Of a stretch of 64,000 bases of DNA, positions 10,221-18,944 are shown piece after piece. The notes under the pieces are model-generated. The model worked only from the letters and a program-made list of their open reading frames with translations. It was not told the DNA's origin and did no database searches. Made by a program: the position numbers and the translations under genes. The stretch is from NCBI RefSeq assembly GCF_009935865.1, contig NZ_QWEL01000003.1, forward strand, positions 124,001-188,000. The letters are read 5' to 3'. How positions within the stretch are numbered: position 1 is the stretch's first letter; the number at the start of each line of letters is the position of its first letter. Origin of the DNA: Odoribacter sp. Z80. Lineage in GTDB: Bacteria; Bacteroidota; Bacteroidia; Bacteroidales; Marinifilaceae.

Positions 10221-11648
10221 TTACTCTATTAAACCAAAATCCAATTCATCATCCGGCAAGGGAATCACATACACCTTCTCCGGATCAACCGCTACCGTCC
10301 GGTAAACACCGATACTTTTCAACCCTAAGCGCTTGTAATAGTAAAACATCTGTCCCTCACACATAAACTCCTTGCTATACTCCCGGGCAATCTCTGCTTG
10401 CAGGTCTGTGACTCCTGTCATGGCAGCCAGACCCCGGTGGGCACGTAAAGTGTTCAGGTAAGCCAGGCCCTGATTCGCAGAACATTCAGCAGCAATATAG
10501 TACAGTTCAGACAGACGAATCAAAGGAATATAGCCCGAATTGGCATACTTTGCCGGCATGACCGCCGTAGCAGTATTCGTTTCCTGGAACCACAACTTCA
10601 ACCGATAATCATCATCCGCCGGATCCTGCTGTGCAAACAATTTATTCCGGTTATTGACATTCATACTCAAAGCCGTGGAACTGTTGGTAATACCGTTTTT
10701 TATCACCGACTCCCCGAAATAGACATCAATATTATCCTGCATTTTCCTTTCTTCCAGAGCAAACAACAATTCACTGTTAAACAAACGCTCACTCGTTACC
10801 GCCGCAGTAGCCAACGAAAAAGGCACCACAGGCTCACTTCCGGGTTCTCCCACAATCTCCCGGACGGCTTCCAATGCCTCCGTCCGATTACCTGCATACA
10901 ATTGTACCCGGGCCAGCAAAGCAGTCACAGCATAATAATTCAGATGCTTATGCCGGTTCCGTAACAACGGATGACTTTCATACAAGGATTCCAACTCCGC
11001 ATAATTCGGACCATAGGGATCCACCTCACGCATCAACTCACGTGCCGCGTTCAAATCCTTCACCACCTTCTCCAAAACCCCTTCCACCGTCTGCTGACCC
11101 TGCGGAAGATTGGTATACGACTCCAGATAAGGGATAGCTTCGCGCTCCTTATCTATGGCCGGAGAGGAAGAAAACAACCGCAACATATCGAAATGGAGCA
11201 TACCCCGCAAAGCCAGGATTTCTCCCTTATATATGCGATACACCTCTTCACTTGAAAATACATTTCGTTGCTTATCAATAAACATCAGCATGGCATTCAG
11301 ATTGGCGATACCTTTATATTGCCGGCTCCAGACTGTAGACAAGACCTCCTTGTCATAAGGCTCCGCATAGAGGTAATCCTTTGTCTTGATATACTGATGG
11401 GTATTACCGGAAATATTGTAATATTGCGCCAGCACATCCATATAGCCGAACGAAAGCTGACATCCGTAACTCTCAGGAGCGGACATCAGTGAATAAACCC
11501 CTGTCAATACATCCCGGAAACCGCTTTCCTGTTGGAACAAATCTTCCGCCTTTACATCCGATTTCGGAGACACGTCAAACCAATTCTGGCAGGCGGAGGA
11601 AAAAAACAGCATCCCCAAACATATCGGTAAATATCTTAACTTTTTCAT
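10221..11648 (-). CDS. SusD/RagB family nutrient-binding outer-membrane lipoprotein
   Basis: 475 residues with a lipoprotein signal (MKKLRYLPICLGMLFFSSAC, Cys20). SusD family features are an N-terminal FDVSPKSDVKAEDLFQQESGF segment, an internal TPR-like helical framework, and a C-terminal ending with the family pattern (YVIPLPDDELDFGLIE, near the usual PIP-x-x-E). It caps the SusC barrel and captures substrate on the cell surface. It lies 11 bases after susC. Substrate cannot be read from sequence, and no glycoside hydrolase or peptidase gene is adjacent. Confidence 0.93.
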   Translation of the reverse strand: MKKLRYLPICLGMLFFSSACQNWFDVSPKSDVKAEDLFQQESGFRDVLTGVYSLMSAPESYGCQLSFGYMDVLAQYYNISGNTHQYIKTKDYLYAEPYDKEVLSTVWSRQYKGIANLNAMLMFIDKQRNVFSSEEVYRIYKGEILALRGMLHFDMLRLFSSSPAIDKEREAIPYLESYTNLPQGQQTVEGVLEKVVKDLNAARELMREVDPYGPNYAELESLYESHPLLRNRHKHLNYYAVTALLARVQLYAGNRTEALEAVREIVGEPGSEPVVPFSLATAAVTSERLFNSELLFALEERKMQDNIDVYFGESVIKNGITNSSTALSMNVNNRNKLFAQQDPADDDYRLKLWFQETNTATAVMPAKYANSGYIPLIRLSELYYIAAECSANQGLAYLNTLRAHRGLAAMTGVTDLQAEIAREYSKEFMCEGQMFYYYKRLGLKSIGVYRTVAVDPEKVYVIPLPDDELDFGLIE

Positions 11649-11659
11649 TTGCTTCTTGA

Positions 11660-14600
11660 TTAAAAGGTTACTTGTAACGCTACTGAATAATTGCGGGCAA
11701 ACGGATAGGATGTACCCCGTTCCATTTTGACCGTCGAAGCGCGAAACACATCATTACCGATGAAGGACAGTTTCAAACGCTCAATCCCGTAACGCCGCAG
11801 ACGACCGGCATCGAACTGATAAGAAAGATTCAATGACGACAGGGTAATGTAATTTTCCTCCTCTATAAACCGGGAGGTCGGCATCGTAGCTTCGGTATTA
11901 CTGATAGCTTTGAATTTAGCCACATCGCCAGGGACCTTCCAACGGTCGTACAACACCCGGCGGTCAGCGTTCTTTTTCGGGTCTACGTTTTCCACTTTAT
12001 CCACCAGCGTCTGATTGTAAACATCAGCACCGTAGCTGTAACGGAAATAAGCATTCAACTGAAAACCCTTATACATAAACATCGTGCCGAAATTCCCTTC
12101 AAATTTGGGATCCTTGCATCCTAACGGCTTGTAATTATCCGTACTCCATTTATTGACTTTATCGCCATTCTGCGCAATAAACACTTCTTCTCCCGTATTA
12201 GGATCAATACCAAGGGATTCGTTCGCCCAAATCATATTGATGGATTTACCTTCCTGATAACGCACCATAGGTGCCCGGGTGGTCCCCTTCTCAACTTTTT
12301 CGTTCATCGCATCATCCTGGGTTTTATTATAAGCCGCCAGTGCATCGTTCAGCTTCATCAACCGGTTCTCATTCTTCACAATATTAAAGAACACATCCCA
12401 CTGCATGCGTCTCTCTGCGTCTTTCACCAAAACGCCCCGGAGATTCAATTCCAACCCCTTATTCTCAATCTCGCCCAAATTGTCTTTATAGGAAGTAAAA
12501 CCTAAAGACGGAGCCAGCAACACATCAATCAACACCGATTTCGATACATCCTTGTAGACGTTGAAATAACCGCTCAACCGGCTGTTCAACAAAGCAAAAT
12601 CAACACCAACATTCAATTTCTCCGTCTGCTGCCATTTCAGATTCGGATTACCAAAAGCTTTTAACAATGCCCCGATATAATCATCGTATGTCAATCCGTC
12701 AATGGCCGATTCCTTGTATGAATACATCATCATGGCCTGGAAAGGATAAAAATTCTGACCGCCGGTTGTCCCCCATGAACCACGTATTTTCAATTCATTT
12801 ACATAGGGTGTTTCAGCAAACCATTTCTCCCGGTGCAGGTTCCAGGCAGCACCCACCGAACCGAACGTACCCCATCGTTTAGAAGAACCATACACAGAAG
12901 AACCGTCGCTACGAACCGAAAAGTCCAACAGATAACGGTTGTCATACCCGTAATTAAAGTTACCGACTACCCCCATCAGACGGCTGACTTCATAATTACC
13001 GCTCGGCTTATCGCCTTCCTGATACTCCACGCCCATACCGATATGATCCATTTTATCATTCGGAAAATTATATGCCGTAGTACTGAAAAAATCAGTTTTT
13101 GATTCCTTGATATTCCAGACAAAAGTAGCATTGAACAGATGGCGGTTCACCTCTTTCGTATAAGCAGCCATCACATTGGCGTCATACGAGAAATTATCCG
13201 TCACCTCTTTCTTATAGCTTCCCTTTAAATCTTTCTCATAAAATGAATTATGATTAGCCGGCAAAAAACGGTCACCTACCGTCATTTTTTTATTCAACGA
13301 CACGGCACCTTTCAGTTTCAGTCCTTCTAAAACATCCCATTCTACCGAAAAATTGTCAATGAAATTCTGATAGGCATTCTCAAACTTCGTACCCAACGAA
13401 GCATTATACAAAGGATTCAGTTCATACTCCTCCCCGTCACCGATTTTCAATACCTGTTTGATATTACCATTTTTATCCTTCGGATAAAGATACGGATTCA
13501 TATAGGTATAATCCGAAAATGTACCATAAGGAGAATCCTGCTGTTTCACATGGTCATACGTCAGATTATTCATAAACCGCAAATTCTTGTAACGATATTG
13601 CAACTTGATGCCAATGCCGACATTCTGACGTCCGGAACCCTTCATTACCCCCGCCTTATTCTGATAATTCAGGTCTAACCCATACCGCAAACGGGCATCT
13701 CCACCCTCCAACAACAAAGAATGCTTATGACCGAAACCAAGCGCATGGACAGGCTTCTTCATCCAGTCCGTATTCACCCCTTGCTGAACCAACTTCAAAC
13801 GTTCATTGTATGCCTCCTGCAACTCCTCCTTCATTCCGATATTCGAATGCGAATAAAGTCCTGCCAATTGCTCATACTCCAATTTTTCCGATGCATTCAT
13901 CAGATTGTAATCACTCAGGTCTGCAAAATTAAAATCGCCGGAAAAATGATAAGAAACACGTAACTCACCCATTTCCGGGGCTTTAGTCTCCACAACGACA
14001 ACCCCGTTCGCTGCCCGCGAACCATAAATGGCAGTCGCCGCCGCATCTTTCAACACAGTGATACTGGATACCCGGTTCGGGTCTAAGTCAAAAATCTTCT
14101 CCGCCGAAACCTCGAAACCATCCAAAATAAAAGTCGGCATATTAGGAGAGTTTTCATAATCCGATTTCAGATTGCCGCTACCGTGGATTTGAAATTCCGG
14201 GATATGATTGGGGTCACTACCTACTGTAATATCTTCCATCAACTTAAAGGAGGGGTCTATCGTCGATAAAGCCGACAACACATTTCCGGTAGAAATCTCC
14301 CGCAACTTCTCTCCCGAAAACGTAGTGGCAGCACCTGTATAGCTGTCTTTCTTCCGTTGGAAATAACCGGTCACCACCACCTCATCCATCTCCTGCATAT
14401 CCTCCGTCATGATAACATTAATCTCTGTCTTTTCCCCAACCGGCAGCTTTTGGGTTTTCATTCCGATAAAAGTAAATTGCAACACCCATTCCCCCTGCGA
14501 AGGGCATTCCAATGTATACTTTCCCGCAGCATCGGTAGTCACACCGACACTCGTCCCGTCAATTAACACCGTCACACCGGGCAAAGGCATCCCTCCTTTA

Positions 14601-15013
14601 GCGGTCACCTTACCGGTTATCTTACGGTTTTGCACCTGAGGAACGGAAACCTTACTATTCACCTGTTTGATAATGATGGCCCCATTCTCTTTCACGCATT
14701 GCAAACCGGTACCTTCCAGACATTTTTCCAATACTTCATCCACCATCACATTCCTGACATCAATATCAATTCCTTTAACGGATGCAATGTCCTCGTCACT
14801 ATACAAAAACACCAGATGGGTTTTCGCCTTTAATTCCCAGATAATCTCTTCTAAAGAAGCATTTTGTTTTTTCAAGCTCACCGTCTGGGCATTCACCACA
14901 GCAAACAACTGAACCATAGCACACACCAGCAATATGAATGTTAATTTCATACGCAGCAGAATTCTCAACAAATTTCCCTTATCGGGAAAAGCGTCATTTC
15001 GATTTTTCTTCAT
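11660..15013 (-). CDS. SusC/RagA family TonB-dependent transporter with STN signalling domain
   Basis: 1117 residues. After the signal region (MKLTFILLVCAMVQLFAVVNAQ, ending near residue 43) come an STN domain (about 45-117), a carboxypeptidase-regulatory-like beta domain (about 131-208), the TonB-box-like motif DEVVVTGY, a plug domain containing PTFILDGFEV and SITVLKDAAATAIYGSRAANGV (split here for length), and a 22-strand-type barrel ending in an aromatic residue (ALQVTF). The STN domain marks it as a transducer: on substrate binding it should signal to the FecR protein encoded just upstream. It forms the uptake pore with the SusD partner. A hairpin at 15052-15093 separates it from fecR. 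The first 21 residues, before the hydrophobic segment, are typical of this subfamily. Confidence 0.95.
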   Translation of the reverse strand: MKKNRNDAFPDKGNLLRILLRMKLTFILLVCAMVQLFAVVNAQTVSLKKQNASLEEIIWELKAKTHLVFLYSDEDIASVKGIDIDVRNVMVDEVLEKCLEGTGLQCVKENGAIIIKQVNSKVSVPQVQNRKITGKVTAKGGMPLPGVTVLIDGTSVGVTTDAAGKYTLECPSQGEWVLQFTFIGMKTQKLPVGEKTEINVIMTEDMQEMDEVVVTGYFQRKKDSYTGAATTFSGEKLREISTGNVLSALSTIDPSFKLMEDITVGSDPNHIPEFQIHGSGNLKSDYENSPNMPTFILDGFEVSAEKIFDLDPNRVSSITVLKDAAATAIYGSRAANGVVVVETKAPEMGELRVSYHFSGDFNFADLSDYNLMNASEKLEYEQLAGLYSHSNIGMKEELQEAYNERLKLVQQGVNTDWMKKPVHALGFGHKHSLLLEGGDARLRYGLDLNYQNKAGVMKGSGRQNVGIGIKLQYRYKNLRFMNNLTYDHVKQQDSPYGTFSDYTYMNPYLYPKDKNGNIKQVLKIGDGEEYELNPLYNASLGTKFENAYQNFIDNFSVEWDVLEGLKLKGAVSLNKKMTVGDRFLPANHNSFYEKDLKGSYKKEVTDNFSYDANVMAAYTKEVNRHLFNATFVWNIKESKTDFFSTTAYNFPNDKMDHIGMGVEYQEGDKPSGNYEVSRLMGVVGNFNYGYDNRYLLDFSVRSDGSSVYGSSKRWGTFGSVGAAWNLHREKWFAETPYVNELKIRGSWGTTGGQNFYPFQAMMMYSYKESAIDGLTYDDYIGALLKAFGNPNLKWQQTEKLNVGVDFALLNSRLSGYFNVYKDVSKSVLIDVLLAPSLGFTSYKDNLGEIENKGLELNLRGVLVKDAERRMQWDVFFNIVKNENRLMKLNDALAAYNKTQDDAMNEKVEKGTTRAPMVRYQEGKSINMIWANESLGIDPNTGEEVFIAQNGDKVNKWSTDNYKPLGCKDPKFEGNFGTMFMYKGFQLNAYFRYSYGADVYNQTLVDKVENVDPKKNADRRVLYDRWKVPGDVAKFKAISNTEATMPTSRFIEEENYITLSSLNLSYQFDAGRLRRYGIERLKLSFIGNDVFRASTVKMERGTSYPFARNYSVALQVTF

Positions 15014-15051
15014 ACTTTTGTAAACGGTTAAATTAATTTAGTTATTAACTG

Positions 15052-15093
15052 ACCAGAGGCCGGAAATTGTTGGCGCAGGATCCGGTCTCTGGT
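15052..15093 (-). terminator. Hairpin between fecR and susC, possible attenuator
   Basis: Arms 15052-15064 and 15081-15093 (ACCAGAG-G-CCGGA against TCCGG-T-CTCTGGT) form a 13-bp stem with one mismatch and a 16-base loop. No proper T-run follows on the minus strand, so it may cause partial termination or mark an mRNA processing point rather than full termination. Confidence 0.5.
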
Positions 15094-15098
15094 TAAAA

Positions 15099-16277
15099 TT
15101 ATTTTCGGCCAATCATCACCACTTTTCCTTTTCTTTCCACATTTACCTTATCCATAGCACGCAACAATTCCAACACAGAATCAATATGTTCATAACGTCC
15201 CAAATGAGCTGATATCCGTAAATCTTTCACCGATTCACTGGTATATAAAACATCTATTGTATACCAACGGGCTAAAATATTCATGACTTCTTCCAACCGC
15301 TGTTTTTTGAAAACAAACATACCTTCCGTCCAACCGGTATAAAGCGTAACATCAACCTGTTTTACCTCCGCCCGGTTCGTTCGTTTATTCAGAAAATACT
15401 GCTGGAAAGGAGCCAACGCAACCGGCCTCCCCGCTGCCTGGTCGTTCAACACCTCAACCGTCCCATTCACTAAAGTAGTATGAACAATCTCTTCATTTTG
15501 ATAAGATTTCACATTAAAACAAGTTCCCGTCACCTTCACCTGCATACAACCAGTCTCTACAACGAAAGGCCACTCCCTGGCTTTTTTTACTTCAAAATAG
15601 GCCTCTCCGTCCAAAAATACTTTACGTTCTTTTCCGGAAAACTCTACCGGAAAACGGAATTTCGTTTCACAATTCAACCTCACATTTGTGCCATCGGCCA
15701 AAGTGAGTGTATAATCAGCCCCTGCCGGTATCACAAGCGTATGATAAACGATAGCTTTCTCCTCTGTTTGTCCCACGGCTGATGCATCCCGATGATAAGC
15801 CAGGCTGCAACTGCTATCATTCACTATCAAAGTTCCGTTGCTTTCCCGGAGTTCAACCCTGTTCTTTTCTAAATGGATACGCTCACCGCTCGCCAAAATC
15901 AACTCCGCAGTTTTCCTGCCTTCCAACAATGCCAACGGCTTTTCTTCAACCATACTGACAGGCCGGGTGTACCGGAAAACCAATGAAACACCAAACACAA
16001 CCACAACACAAGCTGCCGCAACCATCCATTTCCATCCGCCCCGCCTATGTGAAAAACGAATTTTAGCCTGTAGCCGCTCATACTCCCGGTCCACATCTAT
16101 GGAATCCTCCATGCTGAAACGCATGAAAGCTTCCTGCTGATTCCGGATTTCCTCAAAAAGTTTCCGGTGGACAGGAACCTGCAACCACACTAAAAATTCA
16201 GGATCCAAGAGACCTGCCGGGTCCTGCAAATGAGAAAGAATGTAATCAATGTCAGTTTCTTCACCTTGACGTCCCAT
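15099..16277 (-). CDS. FecR-family anti-sigma / sigma regulator
   Basis: 392 residues. A cytoplasmic N-terminal part (1-80) is followed by a single transmembrane helix (about 84-104, WMVAAACVVVVFGVSLVF). The periplasmic FecR domain includes VIPAGADYTLTLADGTNV and the VFLDGEAYFEV motif. The C-terminal DUF4974-like domain (about 315-392, FKKQRLEEVMNILARWY) probably meets the STN domain of the SusC transducer. By family analogy it holds the ECF sigma factor inactive until the transporter is occupied. It starts 87 bases after the sigma gene stop. Confidence 0.93.
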   Translation of the reverse strand: MGRQGEETDIDYILSHLQDPAGLLDPEFLVWLQVPVHRKLFEEIRNQQEAFMRFSMEDSIDVDREYERLQAKIRFSHRRGGWKWMVAAACVVVVFGVSLVFRYTRPVSMVEEKPLALLEGRKTAELILASGERIHLEKNRVELRESNGTLIVNDSSCSLAYHRDASAVGQTEEKAIVYHTLVIPAGADYTLTLADGTNVRLNCETKFRFPVEFSGKERKVFLDGEAYFEVKKAREWPFVVETGCMQVKVTGTCFNVKSYQNEEIVHTTLVNGTVEVLNDQAAGRPVALAPFQQYFLNKRTNRAEVKQVDVTLYTGWTEGMFVFKKQRLEEVMNILARWYTIDVLYTSESVKDLRISAHLGRYEHIDSVLELLRAMDKVNVERKGKVVMIGRK

Positions 16278-16364
16278 ATCTGCTACGTTTATCGAAAATT
16301 AAACCGCGTTGTATATATAACACAGATACGAGTAAAAAAGGGGTGAGTTAAAATGAAATTATTT

Positions 16365-16916
16365 TTAATAATTTTTTAGGTCTGGAAAACAAAGAAGAAG
16401 TAACGAAGCCGGAAATTCTTCACGAAGATATTTTAAGCCAGTGGAGATATGGGTTTTAACAGTATTTACAGAAATGCCTAATATTTCCGCTATTTCTTTG
16501 TATTTTTTACACTCGATAAGATAAAGAAACATCACTTCCCTGCACCTGTCCGGCAATGTTCCGATCCGCGCCTTGATTTTCAGAATCAATTCTTCATGTC
16601 CGGCATCATCGGCCGGTAAATAAACCTCTTCCGCTTCAGGTTTCTGTTCGGCGTGACGGACTTTCACTTTCAGGTGTTCCAGATAATTAATGGCTCTGTG
16701 ACGGGTAAGACTAAGCAGATAGGGAAGTATCGGCTGAGCAAAATCAATTTCATCACGCCGGACCCATACCGTCAGAAAAACATCATGCACAACATCTTTG
16801 GCAACTTCCTCATCCTTCACAAAACTCATTGCATGAAAACACAACGATTTAAAAAATTCCCGGAAAGAATTTTCAAACAAAATCTTTACATCGCATGCTT
16901 CAGTCTCTCTCCCCAT
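16365..16916 (-). CDS. ECF-type RNA polymerase sigma-70 factor (FecI-like)
   Basis: The chosen start at 16916 gives 183 residues beginning MGRETEACDVKILFENSF, the usual size and region-2 beginning for Bacteroidales ECF factors. The frame is open up to 16991, but the extra 25 residues are hydrophobic and fit no family member. Region 2 covers about 12-75 (EVAKDVVHDVFLTVW). Region 4 covers about 118-170 (LPDRCREVMFLYLIE, then the helix-turn-helix YKEIAEILGISVNTVKTHI). It heads the locus with fecR and susCD, so it is expected to direct RNA polymerase to the SusCD genes when released by FecR. Confidence 0.92.
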   Translation of the reverse strand: MGRETEACDVKILFENSFREFFKSLCFHAMSFVKDEEVAKDVVHDVFLTVWVRRDEIDFAQPILPYLLSLTRHRAINYLEHLKVKVRHAEQKPEAEEVYLPADDAGHEELILKIKARIGTLPDRCREVMFLYLIECKKYKEIAEILGISVNTVKTHISTGLKYLREEFPASLLLLCFPDLKNY

Positions 16917-16994
16917 AACAACCTGAAAGATATTTTTGACATCCAAAGATAGTGCATTTGCCAAAAACAACAAAACAGAAAAAACACACATATT

Positions 16995-17026
16995 TTTCGG
17001 GATTCCGGGTTTTTAATGTAATTTTG
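16995..17026 (+). promoter_or_regulatory. Candidate promoter of the sigma-54 activator gene
   Basis: TTTC (16995-16998), 20-base spacer, TAATTTTG (17019-17026). The -7 element is an exact TAnnTTTG and the -33 element has one mismatch. It would give a leader of about 45 bases before the ATG at 17079. Confidence 0.6.
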
Positions 17027-17078
17027 TCAAAACGTCTTTTTATGGGGTTTCAGGGAAAAAACTTCAGGAGCAAGCACT

Positions 17079-18311
17079 ATGGAAGATATACAAGCCATCA
17101 AACAACGTTTTGAAATAATCGGTCACAATACAGAACTCAACCGGGCGATAGACATCGCTACTCAGGTTGCTCCCACTGATTTGTCCGTACTGATTACCGG
17201 CGAAAGCGGGGTCGGAAAAGAAATTTTCCCCCGTATCATCCATGCTTACAGCAACAGGAAACATGCTCCTTATATCGCTGTAAACTGCGGAGCCATACCG
17301 GAAGGCACCATCGACTCCGAGCTTTTCGGTCATGAAAAAGGGGCTTTCACAGGTGCTGTCTCTGACCGGAAAGGCTATTTTGAAGTGACTGACGGAGGCA
17401 CAATCTTTTTGGACGAGGTGGGAGAATTGCCCTTACCTACCCAAGCCCGTTTGCTCAGGGTGCTGGAAAGCGGGGAATTTATCCGGGTGGGTTCTTCAAA
17501 AGTACAAAAAACAAACGTACGGGTCATTGCCGCCACCAATCTGAATATCCCTCATGCCGTCAAAAACGGAAAATTCCGGGAAGACCTGTATTACAGGCTT
17601 AATACCATACCTATTACCATCCCCCCCCTACGAGAACGGAAAGAAGACATTCCCCTCCTTTTCCGTAAGTTCGCCGCAGACTTTGCAGAAAAATACCGCA
17701 TGCCGGCTATCCGGCTGACCGAAGATGCAGTAAAAGAACTGCAAGCTTTTCGGTGGCCCGGAAATATCCGGCAATTGAAAAATATCACCGAACAAATTTC
17801 CATTATCGAACAGGAAAGAATTGTAGATGCTCCTACTTTGCATAAATACATCCCGGAAAATGATTCACTGTTGCCTACTTTAACCAATTCCCACGATAAC
17901 GGAGATGGTAGTTTTGCTTCCGAACGGGAAATTCTGTATAAAATCCTTTTCGACATGAAAAAAGACATGAACGACATGAAAAGGCTCGTCTACGGTATGA
18001 TGCAGAATGACAACCGACAAGAATCCGCCCCCGAACCGACCACATCCATCGTCCTCAGGAATCTGTACGACAACCCGCCCGTCAATATTCCGCCCAAGGT
18101 AGTCTCCCCAGCCTACCTCTCCGAAGATGAACACATGCAAGAATCGGAAGCCGTTATTGAAGAATCTTTCTCCATTGAAGAAAAAGAAAAAGAACTAATT
18201 TCAAAAGCGTTAGAAAAAAACCACGGTAAGCGTAAGCTTGCTGCAAAAGATTTGGGTATTTCCGAACGCACCCTTTACAGGAAATTAAAAGAATATGATT
18301 TAGAAAAATAA
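17079..18311 (+). CDS. Sigma-54-dependent transcriptional activator without receiver domain
   Basis: 410 residues. The AAA+ domain begins almost at the N-terminus: Walker A GESGVGKE (about 42-49), the sigma-54-contacting loop GAFTGA, Walker B GGTIFLDEVGE, and the arginine-finger region REDLYYRLN. A roughly 110-residue acidic, low-complexity linker (about 255-360) leads to a Fis-type helix-turn-helix at the C-terminus (KLAAKDLGISERTLYRKLKEY). There is no N-terminal receiver, GAF or PAS domain, so the input signal is not evident. It resembles PspF-like one-component activators in layout. The next gene, lptE, has its own promoter-like sequence at 18339-18370. Bacteroidetes genomes commonly keep this activator next to lptE, which suggests an envelope role (inference). 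Confidence 0.93.
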   Translation: MEDIQAIKQRFEIIGHNTELNRAIDIATQVAPTDLSVLITGESGVGKEIFPRIIHAYSNRKHAPYIAVNCGAIPEGTIDSELFGHEKGAFTGAVSDRKGYFEVTDGGTIFLDEVGELPLPTQARLLRVLESGEFIRVGSSKVQKTNVRVIAATNLNIPHAVKNGKFREDLYYRLNTIPITIPPLRERKEDIPLLFRKFAADFAEKYRMPAIRLTEDAVKELQAFRWPGNIRQLKNITEQISIIEQERIVDAPTLHKYIPENDSLLPTLTNSHDNGDGSFASEREILYKILFDMKKDMNDMKRLVYGMMQNDNRQESAPEPTTSIVLRNLYDNPPVNIPPKVVSPAYLSEDEHMQESEAVIEESFSIEEKEKELISKALEKNHGKRKLAAKDLGISERTLYRKLKEYDLEK

Positions 18312-18338
18312 AATTATTTGTAGCTTTTAACAAAGAAC

Positions 18339-18370
18339 TTTCAGCTTTTGGCTTCAAATTCCTATTTTTG
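18339..18370 (+). promoter_or_regulatory. Candidate promoter of lptE
   Basis: TTTC (18339-18342), 20-base spacer, TATTTTTG (18363-18370). The -7 element is an exact TAnnTTTG, 25 bases before the lptE ATG. It lies just after the activator gene stop. Confidence 0.55.
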
Positions 18371-18395
18371 TACTTGAAAAACACATTCATTTTAC

Positions 18396-18917
18396 ATGAC
18401 GAGATTAAAATTTTTCCTTATTATACTTCTTGCTGCACTTTGTTGTAACTCCTGTAAACTGTACAAAGTCAGTTACTCCATGACCGGAGCCTCCATTTCC
18501 CCGGAAGTAAAAACCTTCTCCGTCGATTACTTCCCTAACAAAGCTCCTTTGGTAGTTCCTTATCTCAGTTCGTTGTTTACCGACGAATTAACCAACTATA
18601 TGCGTTCCAAAACCGGCCTGACCCAAATGACGGACAATAACGGGGACATCCGCTTTGAAGGACAGATTACCAACTACTATCAGAGACCGATTGACATTAC
18701 CTCCAACGAAATAGCGACTTCCAACCGGCTGACCATTGAAATCAGGGTAAAATACATCAATACCAAAGATGAAGACGCCGGTTTCGATTCCACTTTCTCC
18801 AATTATGCAGACTATTCTACCGAAGTAGATTTCAATTCCGTAGAAGAATCACTGATAAACGAAATACTGGAAAAAATCATTGACGATATTTACACCAAAG
18901 CACTTGTCAACTGGTAA
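18396..18917 (+). CDS. lptE: LptE-like LPS-assembly lipoprotein
   Basis: 173 residues with a lipoprotein-like signal (MTRLKFFLIILLAALCCNSC, Cys20; the lipobox is relaxed). The mature part has the Bacteroidetes LptE pattern: YKVSYSMTGASISPEVKTFSV, then PYLSSLFTDELTNYMRSKTGL, then GDIRFEGQITNY. In the family this protein plugs the LptD barrel that inserts lipopolysaccharide in the outer leaflet. It lies between the sigma-54 activator and a conserved TPR protein and is probably co-transcribed with that protein (27-base gap) and secG. Confidence 0.85.
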   Translation: MTRLKFFLIILLAALCCNSCKLYKVSYSMTGASISPEVKTFSVDYFPNKAPLVVPYLSSLFTDELTNYMRSKTGLTQMTDNNGDIRFEGQITNYYQRPIDITSNEIATSNRLTIEIRVKYINTKDEDAGFDSTFSNYADYSTEVDFNSVEESLINEILEKIIDDIYTKALVNW

Positions 18918-18944
18918 ACACCAAAAAACATTGAAACTGGCCAC

